Part shown: piece by piece, positions 23,451-34,640 of the stretch
Layout of the letters: each line of letters begins with the position of its first letter
How positions within the stretch are numbered: the stretch's first letter is position 1
Origin: Atopsyche davidsoni
Taxonomy: Eukaryota > Arthropoda > Insecta > Trichoptera > Hydrobiosidae
DNA: 64,000 nucleotides
Assembly (NCBI GenBank): GCA_022113835.1
Contig: JAILWY010000003.1
Span: 11,307,501 to 11,371,500, forward strand
Direction: 5' to 3'
Notes under the pieces: model-generated
The model's database searches: none
What the model was told of the DNA's origin: nothing
What the model saw: only the letters and a program-made list of their open reading frames with translations
Made by a program: the position numbers and the translations under genes

Positions 23451-26400
23451 AATTTGATTGAACTTTAGTAATTATCGGTGAGGTTGGAGATTAAACCAGA
23501 ATATTTTAGATTAAAAGGTGTGTGACCAATGCATATTCTGAAACCATGATAACTTAAATATTAACATAAAAGGATATACGTAAGATTCATGTTTACATTG
23601 CTTGTCATTTCGCTTCTTTGGCAATTATGCATTTTATTATTTAAATGCAAGCATGAACCAATGAATTTATTTTAGACAGATATTATCTTTCATTAAAAAC
23701 AAATTTCAATAATATATCACTTTTAACTTAATATGGAAATTTATAAATATGGAAAAAAAATATTGAGTTGAGTTACAAAAGTCACCTTGGAAGCTGATTT
23801 ATCTTGATATGATCGCGAAAATATAAAAGTTTTTTAAGTAAATTTTTATAAGAAGCCTAAGAATCGGATTTGCATTCAAATGCAAAATGAAATTCAAATG
23901 GTATTTTTTATTAAAAAATATTATAAAATGTTTTTTAGCCAGACGATTTCCACTTTTATTATTTTTAGCTTCGAAAGCAAATAAGCCTTATTTAAATTCA
24001 AAAAATTAAATTGCATGCACGGATGCAGTCTAGTTAAGCTTAAGTTTAAGTGATCACGCAAGCCAAAATATTACCATATTTCCTAAGCGAATCGTTCAAA
24101 GGAGTGTTGCGACTCCATAAGAGACGTTGCTTCAATGAATCTTAAACGAATTCCAATGAATATTTTATCTTACTGTATTTATTTTACCAGTACAAGTTAA
24201 CTTTAACGAGACGACAATAAAAACCTAACATTTAAAAAATATTTTTTAACGATTTCCGCTAATTCAAAACGACACTAACATATTACAAAAATACGAAATC
24301 TTGCATTTTATATAATTATAAAGAAAGTGTTTAAGAGTCACACATTAATTATTGATCGTTGAATCATCGTTTACAAGTTTGCAAGTAATGATTGAAATTG
24401 TCATTCAGATCAGTCATACATTTTGAAAAGTGATGATAAGGTGGTATGAGTTATACTCTAATATAACTAATAATCTCTTCATATTTGTTGCGAGCTATAA
24501 TTATTTAAAATTGATGAATTGAAAAATTTTGATGAATATATAATAACAAGTAGTTTGCGATGTTCAAAAATCCAAGTTTTATCCATTGGCATATTTTATA
24601 TTATTGACCCCAAAGTTAGAATCATTTTACTAAAGTTCAGTGGTTAAAATAGAAGTTCGCTTATTTATTTTACTTATCATACGTGCTACATTGCGATATA
24701 TCATTTATATCTGAGCTTCATAATAATGTTTATCATAAAAATATGATAAATAACGCAATAATTTATCCAAGAATTACAATAAAGGCAGATACACATCGCG
24801 GCCACAATAAAATATTACATATACATCATTTGTAATATATCTTTACGATCTTATGAAGATTATTACCCAAATAATACAAAAAAATACAACACCGCGAAAA
24901 AATAGACGCCCAAAGTTGACTCGACTTTTCAATATTGACTTTTTTATATCGTGAATAATGGCGGAGGCGTCGGAAAATAGGAAGGCATCGGAAAATTCCT
25001 ACAGAGTGGTAATAATACATAAATTATTTATTACTGGGTTTTGTTGGGATAGCAAGACGGAAAATTCGGATCGTCGGATATTTTGCATGGCCATAGAAAA
25101 AATATATTGAACGAAACTTCTTACAGTTTTTTTCTTATAGCGTAAACTTTTTATGCATTCCATCTAAAAAAAAAAAAGTATGAAATATATTTTGATTCCT
25201 TTTTATCAATGGAAAGACTTTTAATGCAAAAAAATAATACGACAAGTCATGTCAGACGCTTTAATTGAAATGTATTTTACTAGACGCTTTAATTTGTGAA
25301 ACTCAATATCTTTACAAGCAATAATTAAGAAATTATCAGAATTGGAAAAAAATGACCGTGAATTGCTTAAAAATATATAAAATATTTACAAGTTAAATGA
25401 TTCGTAGGTGGTAGCTATTTGAGTTATTTATATAAGTATAAGTATTGATTGTTTTATTATTGATGTAAATGTATAACTTTTCCTTAAATATGTTTTCAAT
25501 ATAGGTTGTTGTAAGTTCTGAGTTTTATTTATATAACAAAGAGATCAAAATGATTCACAAATGAAATTTTTAATATTTCTGCAATATATATTTGGTTTAT
25601 TTTAATTAAACAAGTCTGTTTTGGATGTGTTCCGTATGAAGTCCATTTTACAGACATCCTACAGGTTTGACTTTATAATAGTTGGATATGTATTATTTAG
25701 CTGGTATTGAAATAATCTTTGGAGATTCAAGAAACAAGGCGTATTCTGCTTTAAGCTGCTGAATTTATTCATTTAATTATGGAATCCAAATCGGAAAATG
25801 AGATTCTAGGTGAGTATATGTGCATATCATAAATATGTTTACTGTATTATCTGCGCGTGCTTGACCTTTTGCTATCTCCCGTATTCAGGTTGTTATTTTC
25901 ATTGTTTCGAAGTTAACTGACTGCCTTTGACTCTTTCCACGACATGTCAGTCCATCGGAGACAGATCTCAGCTATTTCCAGATAAATTTATAATGGATCA
26001 GCAAGTATTTTCGTAGAGATATCTTATCCATATGTCTTGCTATATCAGTACCACACGATTGATATAAAACCAATGCTTAACGAATTATTTTCATGTATCA
26101 CATGTAGCGATGTATTTTTTATAATACATTATTTGTAAACCTGAAAATAAAAATACAGAGATATCATTCTAGTGAGCGTACAATTATTAAAAAAATATAC
26201 AAGAAATACAGTGTTTTCAACATTTGCAATCTAAATATTTGTATAGAAAAAATCACTGTGGTATACTTACTATATATTAATAATAAAGTTTAAAAACTCA
26301 TGAAATACAGTCTTTAAGCATAAGTATTACGAACATTGAGATTCTACGTAAGAATAAACAAACAACTTTGATATATTGCTAAAGTATGATGCTTTGCAAA

Positions 26401-27576
26401 AAAGCACCAAGTTCTGGTGATAACTATTTTCATGGTTATTTCTGACTAAATTTGACGATTTCAGAGATTCCGTTCCTGTAGTAAACAACCTGAAAAATAC
26501 GGTTTAGTATAAAAACACGCTGTCCTGTAAGATGCTAGGAGATAGTAAAATATAAGATGTTTTTACGCCGAGTTTATAGACGAATTTGGAATATGAAAGG
26601 AGGCACTGCTGAAACTCAAGAAAACTGCGTAACTCTGTGCAGTTTGCATAGCCACAAATATATTTTTTACTTGTATAAAAGCATATTATTTTTATATGTA
26701 AAAAAAATACATTTGAGAGTCACTGACACAGTGTGATAATTATAATAATATTTAAATTGGCAAAAAATATATATTATTTCAAGTCACTGCATTTGATTTT
26801 CATTCTTTCATCTAGTAATCATTTCCAATTTTTATGCCAAAATATTATTTATCAAAGATCAAAGATATTGGTGTATTAAAATAATATTTCCATTATCTTT
26901 AAAAAATACTTAAAAAACACTTTTGAAAACCGTTTGTAATTTTATTTAGGAAAAACTAAATTGTATCAGAGTATTGGATAAAAAATAGAAAGCGAGCTCC
27001 CATTTTTTTTTTTTTTTACTTGCACGCAAAGATAAAAATATAAAACTATATAAAATACCGTTTTTTTTTAATTTAACCGAAAAAAAGTAACCGCTTAAAA
27101 TTAATTCAATTTCCTCCACAGTAATAAATCTAATGTTTTCTAAATTTTGCACAGCGTTATAGTTTCTATACCAAATAAAACAATGCAGTAAAATGATATC
27201 GAAATTCCCGATTTTCCATCAAAGCCTCCGTTCAAACCGCTTTTAATAATATTTTAATAGTTCCTTTCACATTTCACCCGCAAAAATACAACGCGCCCAT
27301 TAAAAGGACCGTGTAAAACACGATATTATGTATTTCCGGCGGAGGGAAACTAAAATTAATTTCCGCGCGGTTCGTAATAGTGAAAAATATGGCGGGCCAG
27401 TGGCGCACTTCTCACACGCCACCACCCCCGACCCTTGACTAAATAATTACTGAAGAGAGACCCTCCCGGTACAGCCTGAAATTGGTTGAACTGAAATTAT
27501 TCTGAAATAATTCAGCAGTCTTTTTTTGTGATGTGGTTTTTACTACACTTTTTTTTTTTCATAATTAAATAAATAA
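23451..27576. other. AT-rich non-coding, GC-rich island at about 27220-27480
   Basis: No genes or named repeats recognised. The island contains 'ccggcggaggg' and 'atggcgggccagtggcgc' text without an open frame. The open frames at 24826-25020 and 26946-27152 are low-complexity. Confidence 0.45.
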
Positions 27577-27692
27577 GAAATTCAATATTTTTTGACAGAC
27601 TTGGTGGAATTCCATTTTAATATTTTTGAGTAAAATACTTGAGTGATTTTCCACATGTTCGAATATATAAATATTTTCGAACATGTACTTGT
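27577..27692 (+). repeat. GACCGGTTTCGCC-family repeat, partial copy 1
   Basis: Shares 'gacttggtggaattccattt' and 'aaatacttgagtgattttcc' blocks with the copies at 34.5 and 36.8 kb. The hairpin core is missing and replaced by a short AT-rich palindrome (TTCGAA... around 27659-27686). Confidence 0.7.
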
Positions 27693-27819
27693 ACATGTAT
27701 AAATAAAATACTCCAGAGTACGTGCAATTTATTGTTAACCATCTTTTTTTTGACATGATTCCCGTTTTGATCGTCCCGTGATACCATATTTGAGTTTTTT
27801 GACCATTTGCTTGTACCTA

Positions 27820-28300
27820 TTGCGAAAAATCGACTGCACCAATCAAAGAAAATTAAATGCAGAAAGTAAGATACATTCCTTCTTCTACTACGATTTTTTT
27901 TTTTATTTCTTATAATTTATTTTTAATTTGATAAATATGTGTTTTTCCGATTGAAGTTTCGGGATTAGAGTTTCGCGATGTTCCAAGAATCCTAAACATT
28001 CATGACCCTTTTTTTCTATTAAAAATTAAAGATTAGTTATAAACCCTCCTGTTGGGATTAGTTTGAAAATTTAAAAAAAAACCATCATTAACAAACTTTG
28101 GTTTTGAAAGTCGTCATTTTATCCAATTTTTCAACATCTTCAAGATTTTATTGATCCCTGAAAATGGACGTTAATTAAATAATAAAATACAGATAAATAT
28201 AATTTATAGTTTTCTCAATACTCTGTAAAAAATCAACATTCGACATAGCAAAATAAAGTGACAATTAAATTAATTAAATGACACGATTTCGCGTCATTTA
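27820..28300 (+). repeat. Roughly 500-bp dispersed repeat, copy 1
   Basis: Aligns with copies at 45.1 and 63.1 kb in the same orientation. Shared landmarks in order: 'aatcgactgcaccaatcaaa', 'atatgtgtttttccgattga', 'ccaagaatcctaaacatt', 'ttttcaacatcttcaagatt', 'tcaatactctgtaaaaaatc' and 'gacacgatttcgc'. Non-coding and AT-rich, with no terminal inverted repeats seen. Confidence 0.85.
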
Positions 28301-28759
28301 ATGCATAACCGAGCAGCTAAATTTAGAGACTTTTCATTAGTTTATGGGAAATGAGCCAAAGAATGAGAGAACTGATCTAAAAAAAGGGTGATGCATAAAA
28401 AGCCTCGTTTGTGTTGCTTACAATAAGTGAAAATAAAAAAATATGTCAACTTAAAAAACTTAACATTATATTTTTATAGTATGGCATATACTTTTCGTAT
28501 TTTTCAGAACGATTACTTCTTCTGAAATACCTACAAAAAAATTTAAGATGCTTCTAATGGGTCACTTGTTTCAATTGAATCAACGTCGTCTAGACATCAC
28601 GACCTTATGTTATATTGCTTAGTTGACTTATAAAGAAGTTAAGACCGTTATTTATAAAAAAAATCGGAAGATATATTATATCGCTAGCATAAAAATAACG
28701 TTATCGTAGATTTTAGCACTTTTTGTTATTAGATGTTCATATATTTCTGCATTATCTTT

Positions 28760-29300
28760 TAAGGTTTTCCCGGTACTGAGACCACTTTCAGGGATCCACA
28801 ACCATCGGCAAATTAGGACGTAAGTTATTTTAAATTAAATAGTAGGGCATATCTCTGCGCTTAAATATCACAGCTACAACCTAACGACATCGATAACTCA
28901 AACGGAAAAAACTTCCTCTCTTTGCAATTCGCGTTTTGCAGAAGAGGCTTTTTTGCGGTCGCCCGGTGCGGAAAAATGAATTTTACCCCCGAAAAGGAAT
29001 TGTTTCTCAATTAGTGCGGCGGGGGTTGACGGGGGTGGTTGGGTGGGGGCGGGGAGGGGGCGCGGTGATTGGCGCGATGAGATTTAAATTTAGAATGTCA
29101 TTTTTGAAAAAGGAACGTCGCGGAGTTCGGAATTCGAATTCGGATCCGGTCCTTTGCGGGGGTTGATTCAGTTTGAGTAATTGAGTGCGCGGGTGGATTA
29201 CAAGCCGGCGTAACAAATCAATCACAACGTGATTCGGCTACGGCCATCTGGATTATCGGAAGTTTAATGATCGGCTTGTTAGCTGAATGGTAAGATTCAG
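28760..29300. other. GC-rich island with G-quadruplex-like run
   Basis: Strong local rise in G+C. The plus strand from 29021 to 29060 carries six G-runs of 3-5 bases in short succession, fitting a G-quadruplex motif. Overlapping frames of 70-76 codons on both strands are typical of GC-rich stretches without stops, and I see no domain or splice context. Likely non-coding regulatory sequence. Confidence 0.45.
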
Positions 29301-29397
29301 TGCCAATTGACCGATGGTTTACAACCCCAATTTCACTTTTGACCAATTATATTCAAACCAACACTCCCCGACACCAATCGTCATTTCATTTTTAACT

Positions 29398-29620
29398 AAG
29401 AATCATAAAATGATTTGTGTGGGATGATGATATTTTTAGAACTCTCAGAAATATGATGAAATACGATACGAAAAAATACGATGATGTTTTTCTGAGAGTT
29501 TCTTCAAAATCATCTTCTATATATGAACTGATGTGCCTAATCATATTAGTAATAATATAATAAACCCGTAATGGGTAATAAATACGCATCTGATTGACGT
29601 CCAATCCAAAAAATAGACAT
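29398..29620 (+). mobile_element. Foldback element, copy C (degenerate)
   Basis: The right arm (about 29484-29567) and the one-sided tail (to about 29620) match copy B closely. The left arm is truncated and rearranged, beginning only at 'aaaatgatttgtgtgggatg'. A 70-codon minus-strand frame across it is incidental. Confidence 0.8.
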
Positions 29621-30629
29621 AATTATAAAATTATCAAAACAATCAAAACAGATAAATTATGATTAAAAATTTTAACGCAAGAGTAAAAACTGTTTCCATA
29701 ATTTATTTTTAGAATTTATATGAATACAATAAAGCAACTATGAACTCGGAATTTTTTAAATATGTAAAAAAATTAAATTATTATTAAATATTTTTAATTT
29801 TTTTACGCATAACAAATTACTCATTGATACACATTTGTGAAATTATTTAAAATTAATATGAGGATTTTCAATTAAACGTTTTCTAAGAATTTAATGAATA
29901 TTTAGCAACTACTTACGCCACTATTCCAGGCCAATTTCACCAATTACTTTTTGTCATAAATATTATTCAAATAGAATTTATCCCCAGATAGTGGATTTAG
30001 CATATACCCTATTTATTTATTTTTCTAGAAAAATAATACAATGTCATCTTGGCGTTGTGGTTATGACTAATATAAAAACAACACCGCGGAGAAACAAAAT
30101 ACTTTCTAAGAAATTGCGAAACACGAAACGGAAAAAAATGTCGTTTCGAGACAACGGTAAGCCGGTTTCTTCGGACGTAACTGAAGGTGCAATGCAATTA
30201 CAACACCATTGCAACTAGCATTGTTTCTTCAAGGAATGCACTGCATCTTAATTAAAATAAACTACATCTAGCATGTATAATACTGATTAAATAAAATATA
30301 TGATTTAATTGCTAGAGATCTAGATAACTAAAACATAGAGCTACTGTACTTTTTATTAAGTATAAGATTCCATAGTTCGTCGCAAATGATTGATACTTCA
30401 AAAAGCTAGCTTTTATGGTTATATACTTAGAAAATTGCAAAGTGGTCCTATGTTTTAATTATCTGCATCTCTCGTAAAGAAAATCATGTATGTGATCAAT
30501 ACGAAAAATGTCAGTTGAATTAAATTGCAATTGTATAGATATTTGAAACATTAAAGTAAGTTATACATGCCAGATGTTATTAAAAAGTTTTTATAGTAAA
30601 GTGCATTATCTTGATGAAACAGTTTATTT
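29621..30629. other. AT-rich non-coding
   Basis: No recognisable gene or repeat. The overlapping short frames at 29991-30218 have no domain signature. Confidence 0.45.
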
Positions 30630-30748
30630 AAAAAAATATATATGTATCACTGAGTTGATTTAAAATCATGATGCCATCGTCTAAAATACGTTTATATTAT
30701 ATAGTTGAAAAGTCAGTACAACGCATTACTGTGATATAGCAATGTTCG

Positions 30749-30780
<32 letters not shown>

Positions 30781-30942
30781 ACTAAGTTGATTTTAAGTCG
30801 AGTTGACATCGTCCATGTTTAGAAATATATATATATGTATCCCTGAGTTGATTTAAAATCATGATGCCATCGTCTAAAATACGTTTATACTATATAGTTT
30901 GAAAAGTCAGTACAACGCATTACTGTGATATAGCAATGTTCG

Positions 30943-30979
<37 letters not shown>

Positions 30980-31140
30980 CTGAGTTGATTTTAAGTCGAG
31001 TTGACATCGTCCATGTTTAGAAATATATATATATGTATCCCTGAGTTGATTTAAAATCATGATGCCATCGTCTAAAATACGTTTATACTATATAGTTTGA
31101 AAAGTCAGTACAACGCATTACTGTGATATAGCAATGTTCG

Positions 31141-31172
<32 letters not shown>

Positions 31173-31334
31173 ACTGAGTTGATTTTAAGTCGAGTTGACA
31201 TCGTCCATGTTTAGAAATATATATATATGTATCCCTGAGTTGATTTAAAATCATGATGCCATCGTCTAAAATACGTTTATACTATATAGTTTGAAAAGTC
31301 AGTACAACGCATTACTGTGATATAGCAATGTTCG

Positions 31335-31413
<79 letters not shown>

Positions 31414-31800
31414 CTGAGTTGATTTTAAGTCGAGTTGACATCGTCCATGTTTAGAAATATATATATATGTATCCCTGAGTTGATTTAAAATCATGATGCC
31501 ATCGTCTAAAATACGTTTATACAATATAGTTTGAAAAGTCAGTACAACGCATTACTGTGATATAACAATGTTCGTATTAAAATATATAACTGAGTTGATT
31601 TGAAGTCGAGAAAGTTTAGAAATATATATATATATGTATCACTGAGTTGATTTAAAATTAAGTTGCCATAGTCTTAAATACGTTTATATCATATAGTTGA
31701 AAAGTCAATATAATGCATTATTGGGTAAAACATTGTTCGTATAAAAAAAAAATATATATATATATAACTGAGTTGATTTGAAGTCGAGTTGCCATCGTCC
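30630..31800 (+). repeat. Two-part minisatellite with (TA)n, period about 192 bp
   Basis: Units start with the 'gtatc.ctgagttgatttaa' block at about 30645, 30837, 31036, 31228, 31468 and 31636. Each unit has an A half (through 'atgatgccatcgtctaaaat') and a diverged B half ('ctgagttgattttaagtcga ... catcgtcc') that are themselves about 100-bp relatives, separated by a variable (TA)n. One TA tract (about 31340-31412) is expanded to about 70 bp. The outer units at both edges are more diverged than the centre. Confidence 0.9.
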
Positions 31801-31804
31801 AAGT

Positions 31805-32110
31805 TAGCACCAGGCGTTCACTATTTCTGATAAATTTACGGTAAAATATCGCAAGAGTGAAATATGATGGCTCTGGTGTGGGTCTTTGTTCTTTCACGAT
31901 TACTGGTATTAGTAAAGTAAAAAGTTCGCCCGGCTCTATGGACTCGCCGCGGGAGAGGCGCTCCAACTTCGGAGATCCCGCACTCCTAGATGAGGCATTA
32001 CAGCCGGGGGTGCTTTTTGCTGCTTTTTTCTTTTGACTTGCGCCATTTCGGAGCTTTTTGCCCCCCGCGCCTGGCGCTGGCCTCCCCCGGCTAGGATAAT
32101 TCCTCAAAAT
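31805..32110 (-). other. GC-rich block of unknown origin
   Basis: An abruptly GC-rich segment between the minisatellite and a mariner copy. The minus strand is open for 129 codons and reads as a basic, Ser/Pro/Gly-rich text (for example GRPAPGAGGKKLRNGASQKK). It could be a piece of a retroelement ORF or chance openness in GC-rich DNA. I recognise no domain, and the composition differs sharply from the flanks, which suggests an inserted repeat. Confidence 0.3.
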
Positions 32111-32282
32111 TATGTGCGATGATACGTGGATATGTGCTCGTGCAAGAGTGTAGCTATTGGTCCTGAAACCATTTTTGTATTACGCGGAAATTAATTCATA
32201 TATATATACGGTGTGTGTGTTACGTAAATTTTTTCGTGAAATTGGAGCTTTATTATAAAAAATTGGTACAATATATTCTATT

Positions 32283-32490
32283 CAAAGTATCTAAACGCCA
32301 GAGCTTTGTAAGGAAATGCTTATATAATAATGCTATTTGTCAACAGCAATACGCAGACTTCGAATATAAAACTGCAGTGTAGAAGAACCTGGGAACCTAC
32401 TACACTATTTTCCCATTAAAAAACCATGAACACTGATTCAGCATGAGTATATGCCCAGTGAAATGGTCGCCAACTTTCTCTAAGAGCAGT
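32283..32490 (+). repeat. LINE 3'-end-like repeat, copy D, inserted in mariner
   Basis: Reverse orientation relative to copies A-C. The plus strand reads TLIQHEYMPSEMVANFL followed by a stop, matching the tail at 6.6 kb and the better preserved LINE tail at 59.4 kb. It lies between duplicated mariner end sequences. Confidence 0.7.
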
Positions 32491-32609
32491 CACTTGATAA
32501 TGAAAAGATATCCACAAAATGCGGGGAAGTAATTTTATATGTAGTATGCATTAATTTTAAAGATTTTTTTCGTAAAATTTGAGCTTTATTATAAAAAAAT
32601 TGGTACAAT

Positions 32610-33556
32610 ATATATTGTCCATCGCTAGCCACTTCTTTTTCCCATCTTTCGGGCAAATTGTGGATTCCATCCCAAAAGAACTGTTCGTCTTTTGAAGCCA
32701 AGAAAGATTCAAGCCAATTTTTGATACCCTGTTCAGAAGTGAAGCGTATTTCAAAAAGGGTGTTCTGCATCGATTGAAACAAGTAGTAGTCGGAAGAGGC
32801 AAGGTCTGGGCTATAAGATGGGTGATGCAGAACTTCCCATCCACTGTTTTCCAAATAGGTTTTAACCGATTCAGCAACATGTGGCCGAGTATTGTCAAGA
32901 TGGAAAATTACAGGCTCGTGCCTGGTGCATATTCTGCATATTCTGGCCGTTTTTCTGCCAATGCTCGCTTCAAACGCATCAATTGTTTCAGCAGCTCATA
33001 GTGGATGACACACTTCTGATCCTACCAAGTACACAGCATTACCTTGGCGCCATGAATATTTGGCCTGGCCGTCGATGTTGATGCATGTCCGGGTGTACCC
33101 CATGATTTTTTACGCTTCAGGCCGTTGTAGCAAATCCATTTTTCATCACCAGTGATGATACGATGCAAAAATGGCTTCTTTTTGTTGCGTTCAAGCAGCA
33201 TTTCCGAAATGCAAAACCGCCTTTCGACGTCTCTCGGCTTCAATTCCTTGCTTTTGAATCACCCAATTTCCTTGCTTTTGAATCATTACCAATGCTTTTA
33301 AGTGTCTTGAAATTGTTGCTCGATCAACTCAACTTCAATTCAACTTTTTTTGGGTGGCCTGGACGTTCTTTGTCATCCACATCAAAATCACCATTGTTAA
33401 AGCGTCGAAACCAGTTTTAACACGTTTTTTGCGATGGAGCATGTTCACCATAAACTTCACACAGCAATCGGTGACTTTCATCTGCTTTTTTCTTCCAATT
33501 GAAACAGAAAAGAAAAGCTTCTTAAAATTGCGTTTTGTTGGTACAAACGTTGACAT
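32610..33556 (-). pseudogene. Broken mariner transposase (DD34D)
   Basis: Cut-and-paste transposase remnant read on the minus strand from an ATG at 33556 (MSTFVPTKRN). The frame shifts soon after the start, so the DNA-binding N-terminal region is scrambled across frames. The central block with the first catalytic Asp (TGDEKWICYNGLKRKKSW) is open at 33022-33243. The second (LDN/TRPHVAESVK) precedes the C-terminal block SPDLASSDYYLF at 32480-32854. The spacing between the second and third Asp is 34 residues, the mariner DD34D signature. Multiple frameshifts and stops exclude activity. Copy 2 at 55.5 kb is a close relative. Confidence 0.85.
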
Positions 33557-33734
33557 GTTGAGAGCTCAAAAAAAAATGTTGTATACACTTCAGCGATATG
33601 ACATATACTGAAAACAAAAGCGCGATAATGACGCTTTATAATGAAATGTTAAAGTCTAGCTTGATTCGATTCAATACTAGTAACGTCATTTCTTAGAAAA
33701 TCTAAAAAAATTAATGCACACACCGTATATAATC

Positions 33735-33764
33735 TTACTTTTTTCTACCCCTCTGTTTCGACAG
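33735..33764 (+). promoter_or_regulatory. Candidate splice acceptor (polypyrimidine tract + CAG)
   Basis: An almost unbroken C/T tract ends in CAG at 33762-33764. A branch-point-like 'taatcttac' lies just upstream (about 33730). Weaker TAG and CAG acceptors exist further 3' (for example about 33833 and 33924), so the exact exon start is uncertain. Confidence 0.4.
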
Positions 33765-34044
33765 CATCGAAGATTGTTCTCATCGTTACAAGAATCAAAA
33801 AATATGTGTTTAACTGTTGTAGTTTTTCCATAGAATGCAAATACCATTGAACATACACCATTGACCATGTGACAAAGCGGTGTCATAGACAAAGCGTCGG
33901 GCTGCATTTGACCAGGTCCGCCAGAGAACAAAGTGGTCTTGGGTTGTGGTAACAGTGGTGACATGTGGTGGAGGGGTGCGCTGCGGGGGCTGCCGGGGGT
34001 CGTCCTGTGTGTCGCAGCCCTGGGGTTGGTTGCCAGCGTGCACG
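33765..34044 (+). other. Putative exon 2 (5' UTR plus start codon)
   Basis: Exon model bounded by the acceptor above and the donor GTGAGT at 34045. The leader contains three short upstream frames, starting at 33804, 33835 and 33867, all stopping before 33873, which could dampen translation. GC content rises sharply from about 33880. If a downstream acceptor is used, the leader is shorter and these frames are lost. Confidence 0.4.
33963..34044 (+). CDS. First coding exon: signal peptide of an unidentified secreted or membrane protein
   Basis: ATG at 33963 opens 27 codons plus one base and ends at a consensus donor, CACG|GTGAGT, leaving the exon in phase 1. The peptide has the three parts of a signal sequence: a short basic start (MWWRGALRG), a hydrophobic core (LPGVVLCVAALGLVA) and a small polar end (SVH), with likely cleavage around Ala24/Ser25. 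An in-frame TGA at 33909 precedes the ATG, so the start is well defined. The exon is strongly GC-biased, unlike its flanks. The rest of the protein must lie beyond this window or in exons I could not recognise, so I give no gene name. The nearest upstream promoter on this strand is at 17.3 kb. Confidence 0.6.
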
Positions 34045-34050
34045 GTGAGT
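34045..34050 (+). promoter_or_regulatory. Splice donor after signal-peptide exon
   Basis: GTGAGT, a full match to the intron side of the donor consensus, directly after the codon run of the signal-peptide exon. Without splicing the frame reads into AT-rich intron sequence. Confidence 0.55.
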
Positions 34051-34477
34051 GATTTTTATGCACATTATTTATCACACCATACTGAAATATTAAAAAAAAA
34101 ATCATTTGTTTAATAATAGTAACATTCGCAGCAACAGTTGAATCTTCCTATTCGAAAATCAAGTGTTTTTTTTGGTATTGAGCTGCTTGGTGTATCAAAC
34201 TTACAATTTTACCTATAAAGCTTAAATTATTATTTCTTTTAATTTTTTTTGTAAAAATATTCAAAAATTAGTATTTTGTCTTGTTATGGTGAAATATTTG
34301 CGGAGATTACCCATGCATTGGGTCCTGTCTCGTGATGTCATTTAAACGCAGACAGACGCCTTCCTTGTATATATTTACATAAGTATTCCGCCATGCTGCA
34401 TATGCTTAGAGTCGCAGATAACTCATTTTACTATTCGTTGCCTGGTAATGTAATGATATACACAACATTATTATATA

Positions 34478-34640
34478 ATATTTTTAAGTAAAATACTTGA
34501 GTGATTTTCCACATGTTCGGTTTTATTTGTGACCGGTTTCGCCAACCTTTCACGTTGGCATTATCAAACAGAGTTAAACAGAGTTACTCAAAAATATTAA
34601 ATGGAATTCCACCAAGTACTCTCTGTCAAAGTATTATAGG
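34478..34640 (+). repeat. GACCGGTTTCGCC-family repeat, copy 2
   Basis: Carries 'aaatacttgagtgattttcc', the hairpin core (ACCGGTTTC, then GCCAAC paired with GTTGGC, then ATTATCAAACAGAG), and an inverted copy of the 'ggtggaattccattt' end. It is therefore itself a foldback arrangement of a family seen at 27.6 and 36.8 kb. Confidence 0.8.

Larger units (their letters stand above)
32207..33727 (-). mobile_element. mariner element, copy 1 (with LINE-tail insertion)
   Basis: The left end TATACGGTGTGTG and the reverse complement of the right end (33729 leftward) are matching terminal inverted repeats flanked by TA. Length is about 1.5 kb including an inserted roughly 210-bp LINE-tail repeat near the left end. 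A direct repeat of the subterminal sequence ('gagctttattataaaaaa') flanks that insert at 32227-32276 and 32563-32612, so two mariner ends may be nested. The transposase is on the minus strand and broken. The right end lies just 36 bp before a candidate splice acceptor. Confidence 0.85.
17566..33764 (+). other. Inferred first intron
   Basis: Inferred from the donor at 17566 and the acceptor candidate at 33763-33764. It contains only repeats, transposon remnants and GC-rich non-coding islands. If the two exons belong to different genes, this assignment falls. Confidence 0.3.

Noticed and set aside
30740..31412. CRISPR-like array
   Set aside because: The periodic units are long tandem repeats with a TA microsatellite and no unique spacers. 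Eukaryotic minisatellite.
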